Positions 1 through 5,548 of a stretch of DNA of 5,548 bases are shown piece after piece. Made by a program: the position numbers and the translations under genes. Origin of the DNA: Fidelibacterota bacterium (GTDB taxonomy: Bacteria > Fidelibacterota > UBA2242). The stretch covers positions 1 to 5,548 of the forward strand of contig QNCV01000185.1 of assembly GCA_003645845.1 (NCBI GenBank). Direction: 5' to 3'. The notes below the pieces were generated by a model that was not told where the DNA came from, ran no database searches, and saw nothing but the letters and a program-made list of their open reading frames with translations. Position 1 is the stretch's first letter. Every line of letters starts with the position of its first letter.

Positions 1-836
1 AAGCCGCCGGTACAGGATTCGGCGGTTGCAACGGTAATCTTATGATTAATTAATCGCTCTGCAATAACGGATTCCAATGTGTCATCATCGAAACCATAAA
101 TGTTATCTTTTAATATTTGTGATAGTTCCCGAATTGCATCATTCAGAATCGATTTATCGCCATTGTGACATAATAACGAAATATCGACTTCGGGAAATCG
201 GGGCAAAATCGAAACCCTTATATCGGAGTGTCGGGAAATCCACTGCTCAATATTTCCAAACAGGACCGATTCCGGAACACCTGTGGTATGAACTGTTCTG
301 ATGTAAATATTCCGGTTGGATCCTTTCCGCAGCTCCGGCAAAATGGACTGCATAAACATATTTTTCATTTCCACAGGTACGCCCGGCATGAAATAATAGC
401 GTTTTCCGTATTTGGAAAATTTCAGTCCGGGAGCCGTCCCGTTCAGATTTGGTATCAATACCGCCTTTTCCGGAACAAGAGATTGATTCCTGACGGAAAT
501 TCTATTTACCGGCACTCCCCTTTTTCTGAAGAGTGTTTCGATCTGTTCCCGGACTTCTGTGCTTGGGCCGATCTGGGAATCAAAATAGTCCGCCGTAACT
601 CGCATGGTAATGTCATCATGGGTCGGTCCCAAACCACCCGTACACAGGACAACATCAATATCTGCGGCAACACTATCCAGAGCATTAATAATGCTCCCTT
701 TCTTATCGCCAACGACCTGGATTGATTCGGTCGGTATTCCGATACCGATTAATTTTTCCCTGATGAATACCGAGTTTGTATCGGAGGATATTCCGTTTAA
801 CAGTTCATTCCCAATCGCAATAATGGCCGCCTTCAT
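1..836 (-). CDS. cinA: CinA-like protein, MoCF domain plus start of the NMN deamidase (PncC) domain; partial at 3' end
   Basis: The first 278 codons are present and the gene runs off the left edge with no stop. The family joins an N-terminal MoCF (molybdopterin-binding-like) domain, linked to ADP-ribose/CoA pyrophosphatase activity in some members, to a C-terminal nicotinamide mononucleotide deamidase domain that recycles NMN in the pyridine nucleotide cycle; both act in the cytoplasm. Visible motifs are AIGNELLNG at residues 7-15, CTGGLGPTHDDIT at 65-77, NGTAPGL near 135 and MPGVPVEM in the MoCF half. The last ten residues, VATAESCTGG (269-278), are the opening signature of the PncC domain. 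The ATG directly follows the pgpA TAG stop with no gap and there is no clear Shine-Dalgarno, so translation is probably coupled to pgpA. I read the frame through to the edge and saw no disruption. The family assignment is secure; which activities this member has is inference. Confidence 0.95.
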   Translation of the reverse strand, partial: MKAAIIAIGNELLNGISSDTNSVFIREKLIGIGIPTESIQVVGDKKGSIINALDSVAADIDVVLCTGGLGPTHDDITMRVTADYFDSQIGPSTEVREQIETLFRKRGVPVNRISVRNQSLVPEKAVLIPNLNGTAPGLKFSKYGKRYYFMPGVPVEMKNMFMQSILPELRKGSNRNIYIRTVHTTGVPESVLFGNIEQWISRHSDIRVSILPRFPEVDISLLCHNGDKSILNDAIRELSQILKDNIYGFDDDTLESVIAERLINHKITVATAESCTGG

Positions 837-1304
837 CTAAATGACCCAGATGAAAATATTAACCAATATTGCAGTTAATAGTCCGGCAGCGATGTCGTCC
901 ATCATAATGCCAAAACCGCCGCTCATCTGTTCAAGCTTCTTGATGGGGAAAGGTTTGGTAATATCAAATATTCGGAACAAAACAAAGGCTGATATTGCAA
1001 GAATGAAGTAATTTGAACCATTCGTCTTCGGTAATAATGCCAGCGCCAGCCACATTCCGGCAACTTCGTCAATAACTATGAACGAGGGGTCTTCAACCCC
1101 GGATTTTGTCTCAGAAAGTCCGGAAACATAAATCCCGATCAGAAAGGCCAGGCCGACAATCAGAATCCGGATAGCCACTGTCTCTACCGGTATCACCAAC
1201 CAGATTACTAAAGCCAGTAAACTGGCCCATGTTCCGGGAGCAAAGGGCAAATAACCGACATAAAAAAATGACGCCAGTGTGTTGATTATGCAATGTTTAT
1301 TCAA
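837..1304 (-). CDS. pgpA: Phosphatidylglycerophosphatase A
   Basis: PgpA removes the phosphate from phosphatidylglycerophosphate in the inner membrane to give phosphatidylglycerol, the step after PgsA. The 155-residue product is hydrophobic, of usual family length, and carries the family blocks: GYLPFAPGTWASL at 17-29, DPSFIVIDEVAGMW at 72-85, and FDITKPFPI at 113-121 followed by GGFGIMMDDIAAG at 129-141. The acidic pairs D79/E80 and D136/D137 are the likely metal and catalytic positions. Hydrophobic stretches near 30-65, 85-110 and 138-155 fit a multi-pass membrane protein. The start is an unusual TTG that overlaps the pgsA stop as TTGA. An in-frame TAA two codons upstream excludes any earlier start, and no ATG or GTG follows before the first family block. 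The 3' neighbour cinA starts immediately after the TAG stop. Confidence 0.96.
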   Translation of the reverse strand: MNKHCIINTLASFFYVGYLPFAPGTWASLLALVIWLVIPVETVAIRILIVGLAFLIGIYVSGLSETKSGVEDPSFIVIDEVAGMWLALALLPKTNGSNYFILAISAFVLFRIFDITKPFPIKKLEQMSGGFGIMMDDIAAGLLTAILVNIFIWVI

Positions 1305-1906
1305 GACTTAAATAAATATTCTTTAATTACTTTGCGATTGACGATAATATATTCCACACCGGTCCACACTGTAAAGATTGTCACCAGTAGCATCAGAATA
1401 TAAATAATCGGATAATCTTCCAGGATCTTGACGTAATTTGAAATTCCTAAAAATATTTTCCAGCGTTGAGTTATGATATACACGAGAATAAAACAGACAA
1501 CTCCGACCTGGGCGCCCGTTTTCGCCTTGGCCGACATCCGGGTCACCATCGTATTATCTTTGGCCGACATGAGAATACGGATTCCTGTCACCACAAAATC
1601 TCTCAAAATTACCAGTATAACCATCCAGAGTGGAATCAGGTCCATAACAACAAAAGAGATAAATGCCGCCGACATCAGAACTTTATCCGCCAGAGGATCC
1701 AGAAATTTACCCAGGGCAGTCACTTCGCTGTATTTTCTGGCAATGTACCCGTCGTACGCATCGGTGACGGATGCCATAATAAATATCAGCAATGCCAGAA
1801 TTTCAAAATAATCCTTTCCGGCAAATAAAAAGTAAATAAACAGCGGCGTCAGTAAAATTCGAGCCGTCGTAACTAAATTGGCACGTGTAAATATTTGTGA
1901 TTTCAT
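1301..1906 (-). CDS. pgsA: CDP-diacylglycerol--glycerol-3-phosphate 3-phosphatidyltransferase
   Basis: PgsA condenses CDP-diacylglycerol with glycerol-3-phosphate, releasing CMP, to form phosphatidylglycerophosphate, the committed step of phosphatidylglycerol and cardiolipin synthesis at the cytoplasmic membrane. The 201-residue protein has the complete CDP-alcohol phosphotransferase signature DG-x2-AR-x8-G-x3-D-x3-D: D52, G53, A56, R57, G66, D70 and D74, with D49 preceding it. The later RDFVVTGIR and AKAKTGAQ blocks fit PgsA better than phosphatidylserine or cardiolipin synthases of the same superfamily. Hydrophobic segments near 10-28, 33-50, 78-108, 130-146 and 165-190 suggest five to six membrane helices. 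The ATG overlaps the recR stop as ATGA with no clear Shine-Dalgarno, and the stop overlaps the pgpA TTG. Its direct pairing with pgpA places two consecutive enzymes of one pathway together. Confidence 0.97.
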   Translation of the reverse strand: MKSQIFTRANLVTTARILLTPLFIYFLFAGKDYFEILALLIFIMASVTDAYDGYIARKYSEVTALGKFLDPLADKVLMSAAFISFVVMDLIPLWMVILVILRDFVVTGIRILMSAKDNTMVTRMSAKAKTGAQVGVVCFILVYIITQRWKIFLGISNYVKILEDYPIIYILMLLVTIFTVWTGVEYIIVNRKVIKEYLFKS

Positions 1907-2499
1907 GATAGAGTTGTTCTACCTTCCAGTGCTTTAGTTAATGTTAGTTCATCCGCAAATTCCAGGTCAATCCCCATGGGTAATCCCTGTGCAATACGAC
2001 TGATCCGAATACCCTTATCTTTCAATAATTTTGATAGATAAAGAGATGTGGTTTCGCCATCTCTCGTCGGGTTAATGGCAAATATAATCTCATGGACACC
2101 TTTGAGACGCGGCATTAAATCGTCAATATGAAGGTCATTGGGGCCGATTCCATTCAGTGGTGACAAAACCCCACCGAGAACATGATACAATCCCCGGTAC
2201 CGTCCTGTTTTTTCAATCGCCAGAACATCCATGGCATCCTCAACAATGCAGATGGTATTGTGATCCCGTTTGGGATCGGTACATATATTACAGGGATTGT
2301 TTTCGGTAATATTATGACACAATCCGCATTCACCGATCCGATCCTTAACCTCAATAATCGCTTTAGCCAATGCAACCGCATCGTCCCGCGGGTTCTTTAA
2401 AATAAAGAAAGCAAGTCTCTGCGCCGATTTCTTACCGACTCCCGGAAATCGGGACAATTGATCAATCAGCATTTGCAGGGATTTAGGCAGTGAGCTCAT
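1903..2499 (-). CDS. recR: Recombination mediator protein RecR
   Basis: RecR works with RecO (and RecF) to load RecA onto SSB-coated single-stranded DNA during gap repair and restart of stalled forks. The 198-residue product has the usual length and full architecture. A helix-hairpin-helix lies near residues 5-35 with FPGVGKKSAQR at 18-28. A four-cysteine zinc site follows: C58, C61, C70 and C73, spaced CxxC-x8-CxxC. A Toprim domain begins with VEDAMDVLAIE at 86-96 and continues through the YHVLGG-x3-PLNGIGP block at 105-120. A C-terminal segment (Walker-B-like in the family) closes the protein. Both ends overlap the neighbours by four bases (ATGA with ybaB upstream and with pgsA downstream), and no strong Shine-Dalgarno precedes the ATG, so translation is probably coupled. 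Position after dnaX and ybaB is one of the most conserved gene orders in bacteria. Confidence 0.98.
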   Translation of the reverse strand: MSSLPKSLQMLIDQLSRFPGVGKKSAQRLAFFILKNPRDDAVALAKAIIEVKDRIGECGLCHNITENNPCNICTDPKRDHNTICIVEDAMDVLAIEKTGRYRGLYHVLGGVLSPLNGIGPNDLHIDDLMPRLKGVHEIIFAINPTRDGETTSLYLSKLLKDKGIRISRIAQGLPMGIDLEFADELTLTKALEGRTTLS

Positions 2500-2834
2500 A
2501 GGCCCGGAATCTTCATTCCACCTGGTAAATTTGGTAATAATCCGCCTGTCAACTCCGCCATCTTTTCCTGAGATAGTTCCTGGGATTTTGACAGAGCCTG
2601 ATTGGTTGCTGCAACGATCATATCCTCAATCATTTCGATATCGTCGGAGATGATCTCCGGATCGATTTTTACTGAAAGGATTTCCTGTTTTCCATTCGCA
2701 ACAACCGTCACCATACCGCCACCCGAGGTACCCTCAACGGTCAGGTCAGCCAGTTCATTTTGTATTTCTTCCATCTGCTTCTGCATCTTGGAAAACTGTT
2801 TCATGATATTATTCAGACCACCCTTGGGTATCAT
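2496..2834 (-). CDS. ybaB: YbaB/EbfC family nucleoid-associated protein
   Basis: Members of this family are small dimeric DNA-binding proteins associated with the nucleoid; the E. coli and Borrelia (EbfC) homologues bind DNA and affect expression. The 112-residue product has the normal size. It opens with a KGGLNNIMKQ stretch (residues 4-13) close to the family start, continues as a heptad-rich helix (about 9-33), then has the TVEGTSGGGMVTVVANG block (about 32-48) and the KIDPEI segment (about 56-61). The C-terminus is glycine- and proline-rich (GGLLPNLPGGMKIPGL), as is common in the family. The ATG is supported by an AAGGAG ribosome-binding site five bases upstream and by alignment to the usual N-terminus. 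It lies between dnaX and recR, its nearly universal position, and its stop overlaps the recR ATG. Confidence 0.96.
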   Translation of the reverse strand: MIPKGGLNNIMKQFSKMQKQMEEIQNELADLTVEGTSGGGMVTVVANGKQEILSVKIDPEIISDDIEMIEDMIVAATNQALSKSQELSQEKMAELTGGLLPNLPGGMKIPGL

Positions 2835-2839
2835 ATCTA

Positions 2840-2845
2840 CTCCTT
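2840..2845 (-). promoter_or_regulatory. Shine-Dalgarno of ybaB, overlapping the dnaX stop codon
   Basis: The sequence AAGGAG stands five bases before the ybaB ATG. Its first two bases are the last two of the dnaX TAA stop (2844-2846). It is the strongest ribosome-binding site inside the operon; the three genes after ybaB have none that is convincing and seem to rely on stop/start overlap. This suggests that ybaB can be initiated independently while still being influenced by ribosomes finishing dnaX. Confidence 0.8.
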
Positions 2846-4535
2846 ATGTTGGGATTATTTCACCGCCAAAAATATCCATAACTTTTTTTGTCATGGAATT
2901 CAGTAAATCCTCATTCTGGTTTTTCATGTTGTCAGATTTATCCTCAATACATTTAATTTTGAGCGATTGACCAAGTATCTTCTCGATACAATTTTCGACG
3001 ATTGATGCCTTTGCCAGGATACTATTCAAATGAAAAGTCTCACCGTTGCGGAAAACAATGGTCAGAACCTTTCCCCTGATCGATTCAGGTTTTCCCACAC
3101 TGAGAAATGAGGATAACGACGGGTTGGTTTCACCTACAAGGTCCGCAATTGCACTCCATTTGTCCTTGATCCGTCGAATATCCAGAGCCGGTTTGTCTTT
3201 TTCTTCCTCCTGGGAATCTTTTTGAACCGCCTGATCAGTGACTTTGTTTTCCACCTCATTTATTACTGGAGATTTATCGGATTCATTCTTGCGCTCATCT
3301 TCTTTGTTTTTCGGTGGGGAAATATCCGCTCTGCTATTCGGTTCCGATGAGCCGGTATTAAAGAGGCTCATTGTCTCTTTGACGGTATATCCGGGTGACG
3401 GAATGGGTGGATTCTTAATCGATGCGAGAATATCTTCAACGGTTACCGTCTTGGGCATTCCCCCCATCCGAAGTAAGGTTAATTCAAGATGCATTCGTTG
3501 ATTTAAGGAGGTTTTCAGCGTCGCCAGAGCGTCGGTCAGGATCTTTATCAGACGCAATAAATCCGGCGCTTCCCACTTCTCGGATTCAGTCAGATAGCGT
3601 TTTTTGACATCGTCGGGGAGATCAAGCATATCGACAGATTTCGTCGCAGCAGCAATCAATAGATTCCTAAAATGCTCGGTGAAGCCGGTCAGAAACTCCG
3701 TTAAATTAATCCCATCATCGATGATATTTCCGGCAATCCGAAACAACGCCGCCGTATCATTATCGAATATCTTATTTCCTATATCGATGTAATATTCATA
3801 ATCGATCAGACTGAGTATCTTTTTGGCATCATCCGGAGAGACGGAATCGCCGGAAAAAGCAATCAGTTGATCCAACAGACTTTCGGCATCCCGCATTCCC
3901 CCTTCGGCTTTTTTAGCAACAAGCAAAAGGATATCATCGCTGATGTCTACATTTTCACTCTGTGCTATTTTCCTCAGATGCTGAACAATGGCTTTGCTGG
4001 AAATCCGACGAAAATCATATCGCTGACAGCGTGAAATGATCGTTGCCGGTATTTTGAGGGGTTCCGTAGTGGCAAATATGAAAATTACATGGCTGGGCGG
4101 TTCTTCCAGCGTTTTCAGAAGTGCGTTAAACGCCTCCTTTGTCAGCATATGCACTTCATCGATAATGAAGATACGGTATTTTGAATTGGAAGGCGGATAT
4201 TTGACATTTTCACGAAGATCGCGAATTTGATCGATCCCGCGATTGGAAGCGCCATCGATTTCCAGAACATCCATACTGCGGCCGGCGGTAATCTCAACAC
4301 AGTTCTGGCAAACATTACAGGGATCAATCCCCTGCGGGTTCAGACAGTTCAGGCTTTTTGCCATAATTCGGGCAGTGGATGTTTTTCCAATCCCCCGTGA
4401 ACCGGTAAAGAGATAAGCGTGAGAAATGCGATTCGATTTGATGGCATTCTGCAATGTTGAGCAGATATGTTCCTGCCCAATAACTTCATCGAATCGCTGG
4501 GGTCTGTATTTTCTGGATATTACTTGGTAACTCAT
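2844..4535 (-). CDS. dnaX: DNA polymerase III subunit tau/gamma (clamp-loader ATPase)
   Basis: DnaX is the AAA+ motor of the clamp loader, which opens the beta sliding clamp and places it on primed DNA; full-length tau also links the polymerase cores to the helicase. The 563-residue product starts with SYQVISRKYRPQRFDEVIGQ, typical of DnaX, which fixes the ATG. Motifs seen are Walker A GSRGIGKT (45-52), a four-cysteine zinc module (C64, C73, C76, C79), Walker B IFIIDEVH (122-129), the sensor 1 region FATTEP (154-159), the SRC arginine-finger motif (168-170), and the sensor 2 region GGMRDAESLLDQ. An alpha-helical domain III runs to about residue 365, followed by a charged low-complexity linker of roughly 385-450 and a C-terminal tail domain. 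The length suits a tau form. A weak AGAAGA precedes the start, which is only 10 nt from the SRP RNA 3' end, so the gene is probably read from the upstream RNA transcript. A possible frameshift signal in the linker is described in the findings. Confidence 0.98.
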   Translation of the reverse strand: MSYQVISRKYRPQRFDEVIGQEHICSTLQNAIKSNRISHAYLFTGSRGIGKTSTARIMAKSLNCLNPQGIDPCNVCQNCVEITAGRSMDVLEIDGASNRGIDQIRDLRENVKYPPSNSKYRIFIIDEVHMLTKEAFNALLKTLEEPPSHVIFIFATTEPLKIPATIISRCQRYDFRRISSKAIVQHLRKIAQSENVDISDDILLLVAKKAEGGMRDAESLLDQLIAFSGDSVSPDDAKKILSLIDYEYYIDIGNKIFDNDTAALFRIAGNIIDDGINLTEFLTGFTEHFRNLLIAAATKSVDMLDLPDDVKKRYLTESEKWEAPDLLRLIKILTDALATLKTSLNQRMHLELTLLRMGGMPKTVTVEDILASIKNPPIPSPGYTVKETMSLFNTGSSEPNSRADISPPKNKEDERKNESDKSPVINEVENKVTDQAVQKDSQEEEKDKPALDIRRIKDKWSAIADLVGETNPSLSSFLSVGKPESIRGKVLTIVFRNGETFHLNSILAKASIVENCIEKILGQSLKIKCIEDKSDNMKNQNEDLLNSMTKKVMDIFGGEIIPT

Positions 4536-4545
4536 AATGTCTTCT

Positions 4546-4815
4546 GGCTATGCACCAGGCATTGAATCAGCTTTTTGTCACCTGATAATGATTGACAGCT
4601 CGCTTTCGGTGATTTTGCGGCACATAAATGAATCGGCTACCGCTGCTCCCTTCCGGGCCTGACGGGGTTTACCAACCTTTTATTGCGCAAAATGGAAAGT
4701 GTCAACACCACATATCACATCAGGATAACTGAAGCACGACCCGCTGCCTGGCATCCATCCTGCTATAGCGGTTTGCAGGTTACAGGGCACCGCTGGCTCC
4801 CCATGTAGCATAGCC
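4546..4815 (-). ncRNA. ffs: Signal recognition particle RNA, large bacterial form with Alu domain
   Basis: This RNA is the scaffold of the signal recognition particle, which binds Ffh and delivers ribosomes making membrane proteins to FtsY. The helix 8 core is unmistakable: GTCAGG (4658-4663), a GGAA tetraloop (4651-4654) and the AGCAGC internal-loop strand (4642-4647). The transcript extends far beyond a 4.5S RNA. The 5' part has an Alu domain with GGGGAGCC (4795-4802) and the UGUAAC motif (4779-4784). Long-range pairs build helix 5: GCCAGGC 4745-4751 with 4554-4560, CCTGAT 4719-4724 with 4581-4586, TTGACA 4700-4705 with 4592-4597, and TTTTGCG 4686-4692 with 4613-4619. The two ends pair perfectly, GGCTATGC (4808-4815) with GCATAGCC (4546-4553), which sets the boundaries at 270 nt, about the length of B. 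subtilis scRNA (271 nt). Exact mature ends are inferred from this helix. Confidence 0.95.
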
Positions 4816-4839
4816 ATATCTAATTTACTCAAAAATCTG

Positions 4840-4912
4840 TGGAGCTGATGGGGATCGAACCCACGACCTCAGCATTGCGAACGCTGCGCTCTCCCAGCTG
4901 AGCTACAGCCCC
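4840..4912 (-). tRNA. tRNA-Ala, anticodon CGC
   Basis: The 73-nt cloverleaf folds completely: acceptor GGGGCTG (4906-4912) with CAGCTCC (4841-4847), D arm GCTC/GAGC, anticodon stem CAGCG/TGCTG, and a T arm with GGTTCGATCC. The anticodon loop TTCGCAA gives CGC at 4877-4879, reading GCG alanine codons. The acceptor stem holds the G3-U70 wobble pair that defines alanine identity, and the discriminator base is A (4840). The next bases are CAG, so the CCA tail is not encoded and must be added by the nucleotidyltransferase. The gene is preceded by a plausible promoter and followed after 24 nt by the SRP RNA on the same strand, with no terminator between them. Confidence 0.97.
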
Positions 4913-4930
4913 ATTCAAAAATCGAACTCG

Positions 4931-4958
4931 AATTTATTAAAAACCGAGCACGTTTCAA
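4931..4958 (-). promoter_or_regulatory. Putative sigma-70-type promoter for the tRNA-Ala/SRP RNA transcript
   Basis: A TTGAAA -35 box (4953-4958) and a TAAATT -10 box (4931-4936) are separated by 16 bases, in the only gap between the upstream gene and the tRNA. Transcription would begin about 11 bases before the tRNA 5' end, leaving a short leader for RNase P to remove. The -35 matches consensus at five of six positions and the -10 at four of six. Because nothing similar precedes the SRP RNA or dnaX and no terminator intervenes, this may drive the whole tRNA-SRP RNA-dnaX series; that part is inference. Confidence 0.5.
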
Positions 4959-4967
4959 AAAGCTAAA

Positions 4968-5480
4968 TCACTTATTTTTCTTTCTGAACCAGCCCCGTTT
5001 TTTAGGCTTTTCGGTTTCTTCAGCCGCTGCGTTTTCCGCTTCCTTTTCCGATTCTTTTCTCTTGCGTTCCAGCATCTCGATCCGCTTTTCAAATTCACTC
5101 ATATTCGCAAATTCCTCTTCCGATTCCAGGTTTTCTTCCGAGGAATCCTCTTTCTCGTTTTCCGGTGATATTTCAGATGCATTTTTCGCGCTTGTCTCTT
5201 TTAACCGCTGATTTTCAAGTACTTCGAGTTTATCAAGCATGCGGACAACTTCGGCATTGAAATCAATAATGGTTTTTTCCAGCCGTTTCATCAATTCATC
5301 GGCCATACGTTTCCCATAACTCTGCCCGATATTATCCAGGATATCGTCTAATTTATGTTTCAGATATTCGCTGCGTTTCTGAGCCTCACTGAAATCCGCT
5401 TGAGGAATCGGTTTTTCCGGCTCTTTTTCGGTATTTCGATCCGTTCTGCGGTTTAGTCTTGTTCTGCGCGGGTCCGCCAT
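4968..5480 (-). CDS. Highly charged, probably coiled-coil protein of unknown function
   Basis: I do not recognise this 170-residue protein. It has no signal peptide or membrane segment. The N-terminus (1-28) is rich in arginine, proline and glutamate and looks disordered. Residues about 28-95 have regular hydrophobic spacing in a charged background (for example LKHKLDDILDNIG and IIDFNAEVVRMLDKLEVLE), suggesting a long amphipathic helix or coiled coil, and look like the only folded part. An acidic glutamate/serine stretch (about 100-125), a second charged helix (about 127-152) and a basic tail ending KKRGWFRKKNK follow. The ATG has an AAAGGG ribosome-binding site (5486-5491) at good spacing, and a strong promoter lies just upstream, so it is very likely a real expressed gene. 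A structural, nucleic-acid-binding or membrane-surface role is conceivable from the basic end, but nothing shows it. Confidence 0.8.
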   Translation of the reverse strand: MADPRRTRLNRRTDRNTEKEPEKPIPQADFSEAQKRSEYLKHKLDDILDNIGQSYGKRMADELMKRLEKTIIDFNAEVVRMLDKLEVLENQRLKETSAKNASEISPENEKEDSSEENLESEEEFANMSEFEKRIEMLERKRKESEKEAENAAAEETEKPKKRGWFRKKNK

Positions 5481-5503
5481 ATTTTCCCTTTCAACTTTTT
5501 AAA

Positions 5504-5532
5504 AGTATAGGTTAAACGTCCAATAGAGTCAA
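5504..5532 (-). promoter_or_regulatory. Sigma-70-type promoter of the charged coiled-coil gene
   Basis: TTGACT (5527-5532) and TATACT (5504-5509) are separated by exactly 17 bases, each matching five of six consensus positions. The start site would fall about 7 bases further on, giving a short leader that contains the AAAGGG ribosome-binding site before the ATG at 5480. This is the best promoter in the window. Read-through from it into the tRNA and SRP RNA is possible because no terminator was found after the gene. Confidence 0.7.
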
Positions 5533-5548
5533 GCCTTTTTATCTTACT

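Noticed and set aside
228..725. A 165-codon open frame on the plus strand.
   Set aside because: It lies wholly opposite cinA, whose MoCF motifs are clear in the minus frame, and its product shows no family features.
2602..2970. A 122-codon plus-strand open frame, and similar plus-strand frames opposite pgsA and dnaX.
   Set aside because: They are antisense to ybaB, dnaX and pgsA, whose family motifs fix the coding frame; no ribosome-binding site or recognisable domain supports them.
3600..3605. A run of six A on the coding strand of dnaX (codons 311-312, Lys-Lys), a possible slippage site.
   Set aside because: It lies in domain III rather than the linker, is preceded by C so it is not a canonical slippery heptamer, and has no SD-like element beside it.
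4683..4705. A perfect TTGACA with an AT-rich hexamer about 16-17 bases downstream on the minus strand, looking like a promoter for a short 4.5S RNA or for dnaX.
   Set aside because: The TTGACA pairs with TGTCAA at 4592-4597 as part of SRP RNA helix 5, the downstream hexamer is a poor -10, and Alu and terminal helix pairings show that the RNA starts much further upstream.
4822..4827. TAAATT six bases before the SRP RNA 5' end, a possible -10 box for an independent SRP RNA promoter.
   Set aside because: No -35-like hexamer lies at the right distance; that position falls inside the tRNA acceptor and T arm. Co-transcription with the tRNA is simpler.
4913..4967. A short CTCG...CGAG inverted repeat near T runs after the charged-protein gene, considered as a terminator.
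   Set aside because: The stem is only four pairs with an AT-rich loop and the T run lies inside the loop, not after the stem; the region reads better as a promoter for the tRNA.

Overview
This is an ordinary, compact chromosomal housekeeping segment from a bacterium. Every supportable gene lies on the minus strand, so transcription runs from the right end of the window to the left. No mobile element, CRISPR array, phage gene or defence system is visible. The host cannot be named from this window. The base composition looks moderate (not strongly GC- or AT-rich by eye). The signal recognition particle RNA is the long form with an Alu domain, known from Firmicutes, Thermotogae, Deinococcus and several uncultured phyla, which argues against a typical proteobacterium. 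An uncultured or deep-branching lineage is possible, but that is inference.

In transcription order, the right end (5548 to 4968) holds a good sigma-70-type promoter and a 170-residue, highly charged, probably coiled-coil protein of unknown function. A second promoter follows, then tRNA-Ala(CGC) at 4840-4912. After a 24-nt gap comes a 270-nt SRP RNA at 4546-4815, whose two ends pair with each other. Only 10 nt separate the SRP RNA from the start codon of dnaX.

From dnaX leftwards six protein genes are packed without gaps: dnaX (DNA polymerase III tau/gamma), ybaB (nucleoid-associated protein), recR (recombination mediator), pgsA and pgpA (consecutive steps of phosphatidylglycerol synthesis) and cinA (cut by the window edge). 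The junctions are an SD overlapping the dnaX stop, ATGA, ATGA, TTGA and TAG|ATG, so the set looks translationally coupled. SRP RNA-dnaX-ybaB-recR is an old conserved order (compare scr-dnaX-yaaK-recR in Bacillus subtilis). The pgsA-pgpA-cinA tail adds membrane-lipid synthesis and NAD/damaged-nucleotide housekeeping.

No intrinsic terminator (GC-rich hairpin plus T tract) was seen anywhere in the window. The most interesting points are the SRP RNA directly abutting dnaX, the likely tRNA-SRP RNA-dnaX read-through transcript, an SD-like sequence beside an A-run in the dnaX linker, and the unrecognised charged protein. None amounts to a clearly new biological system.
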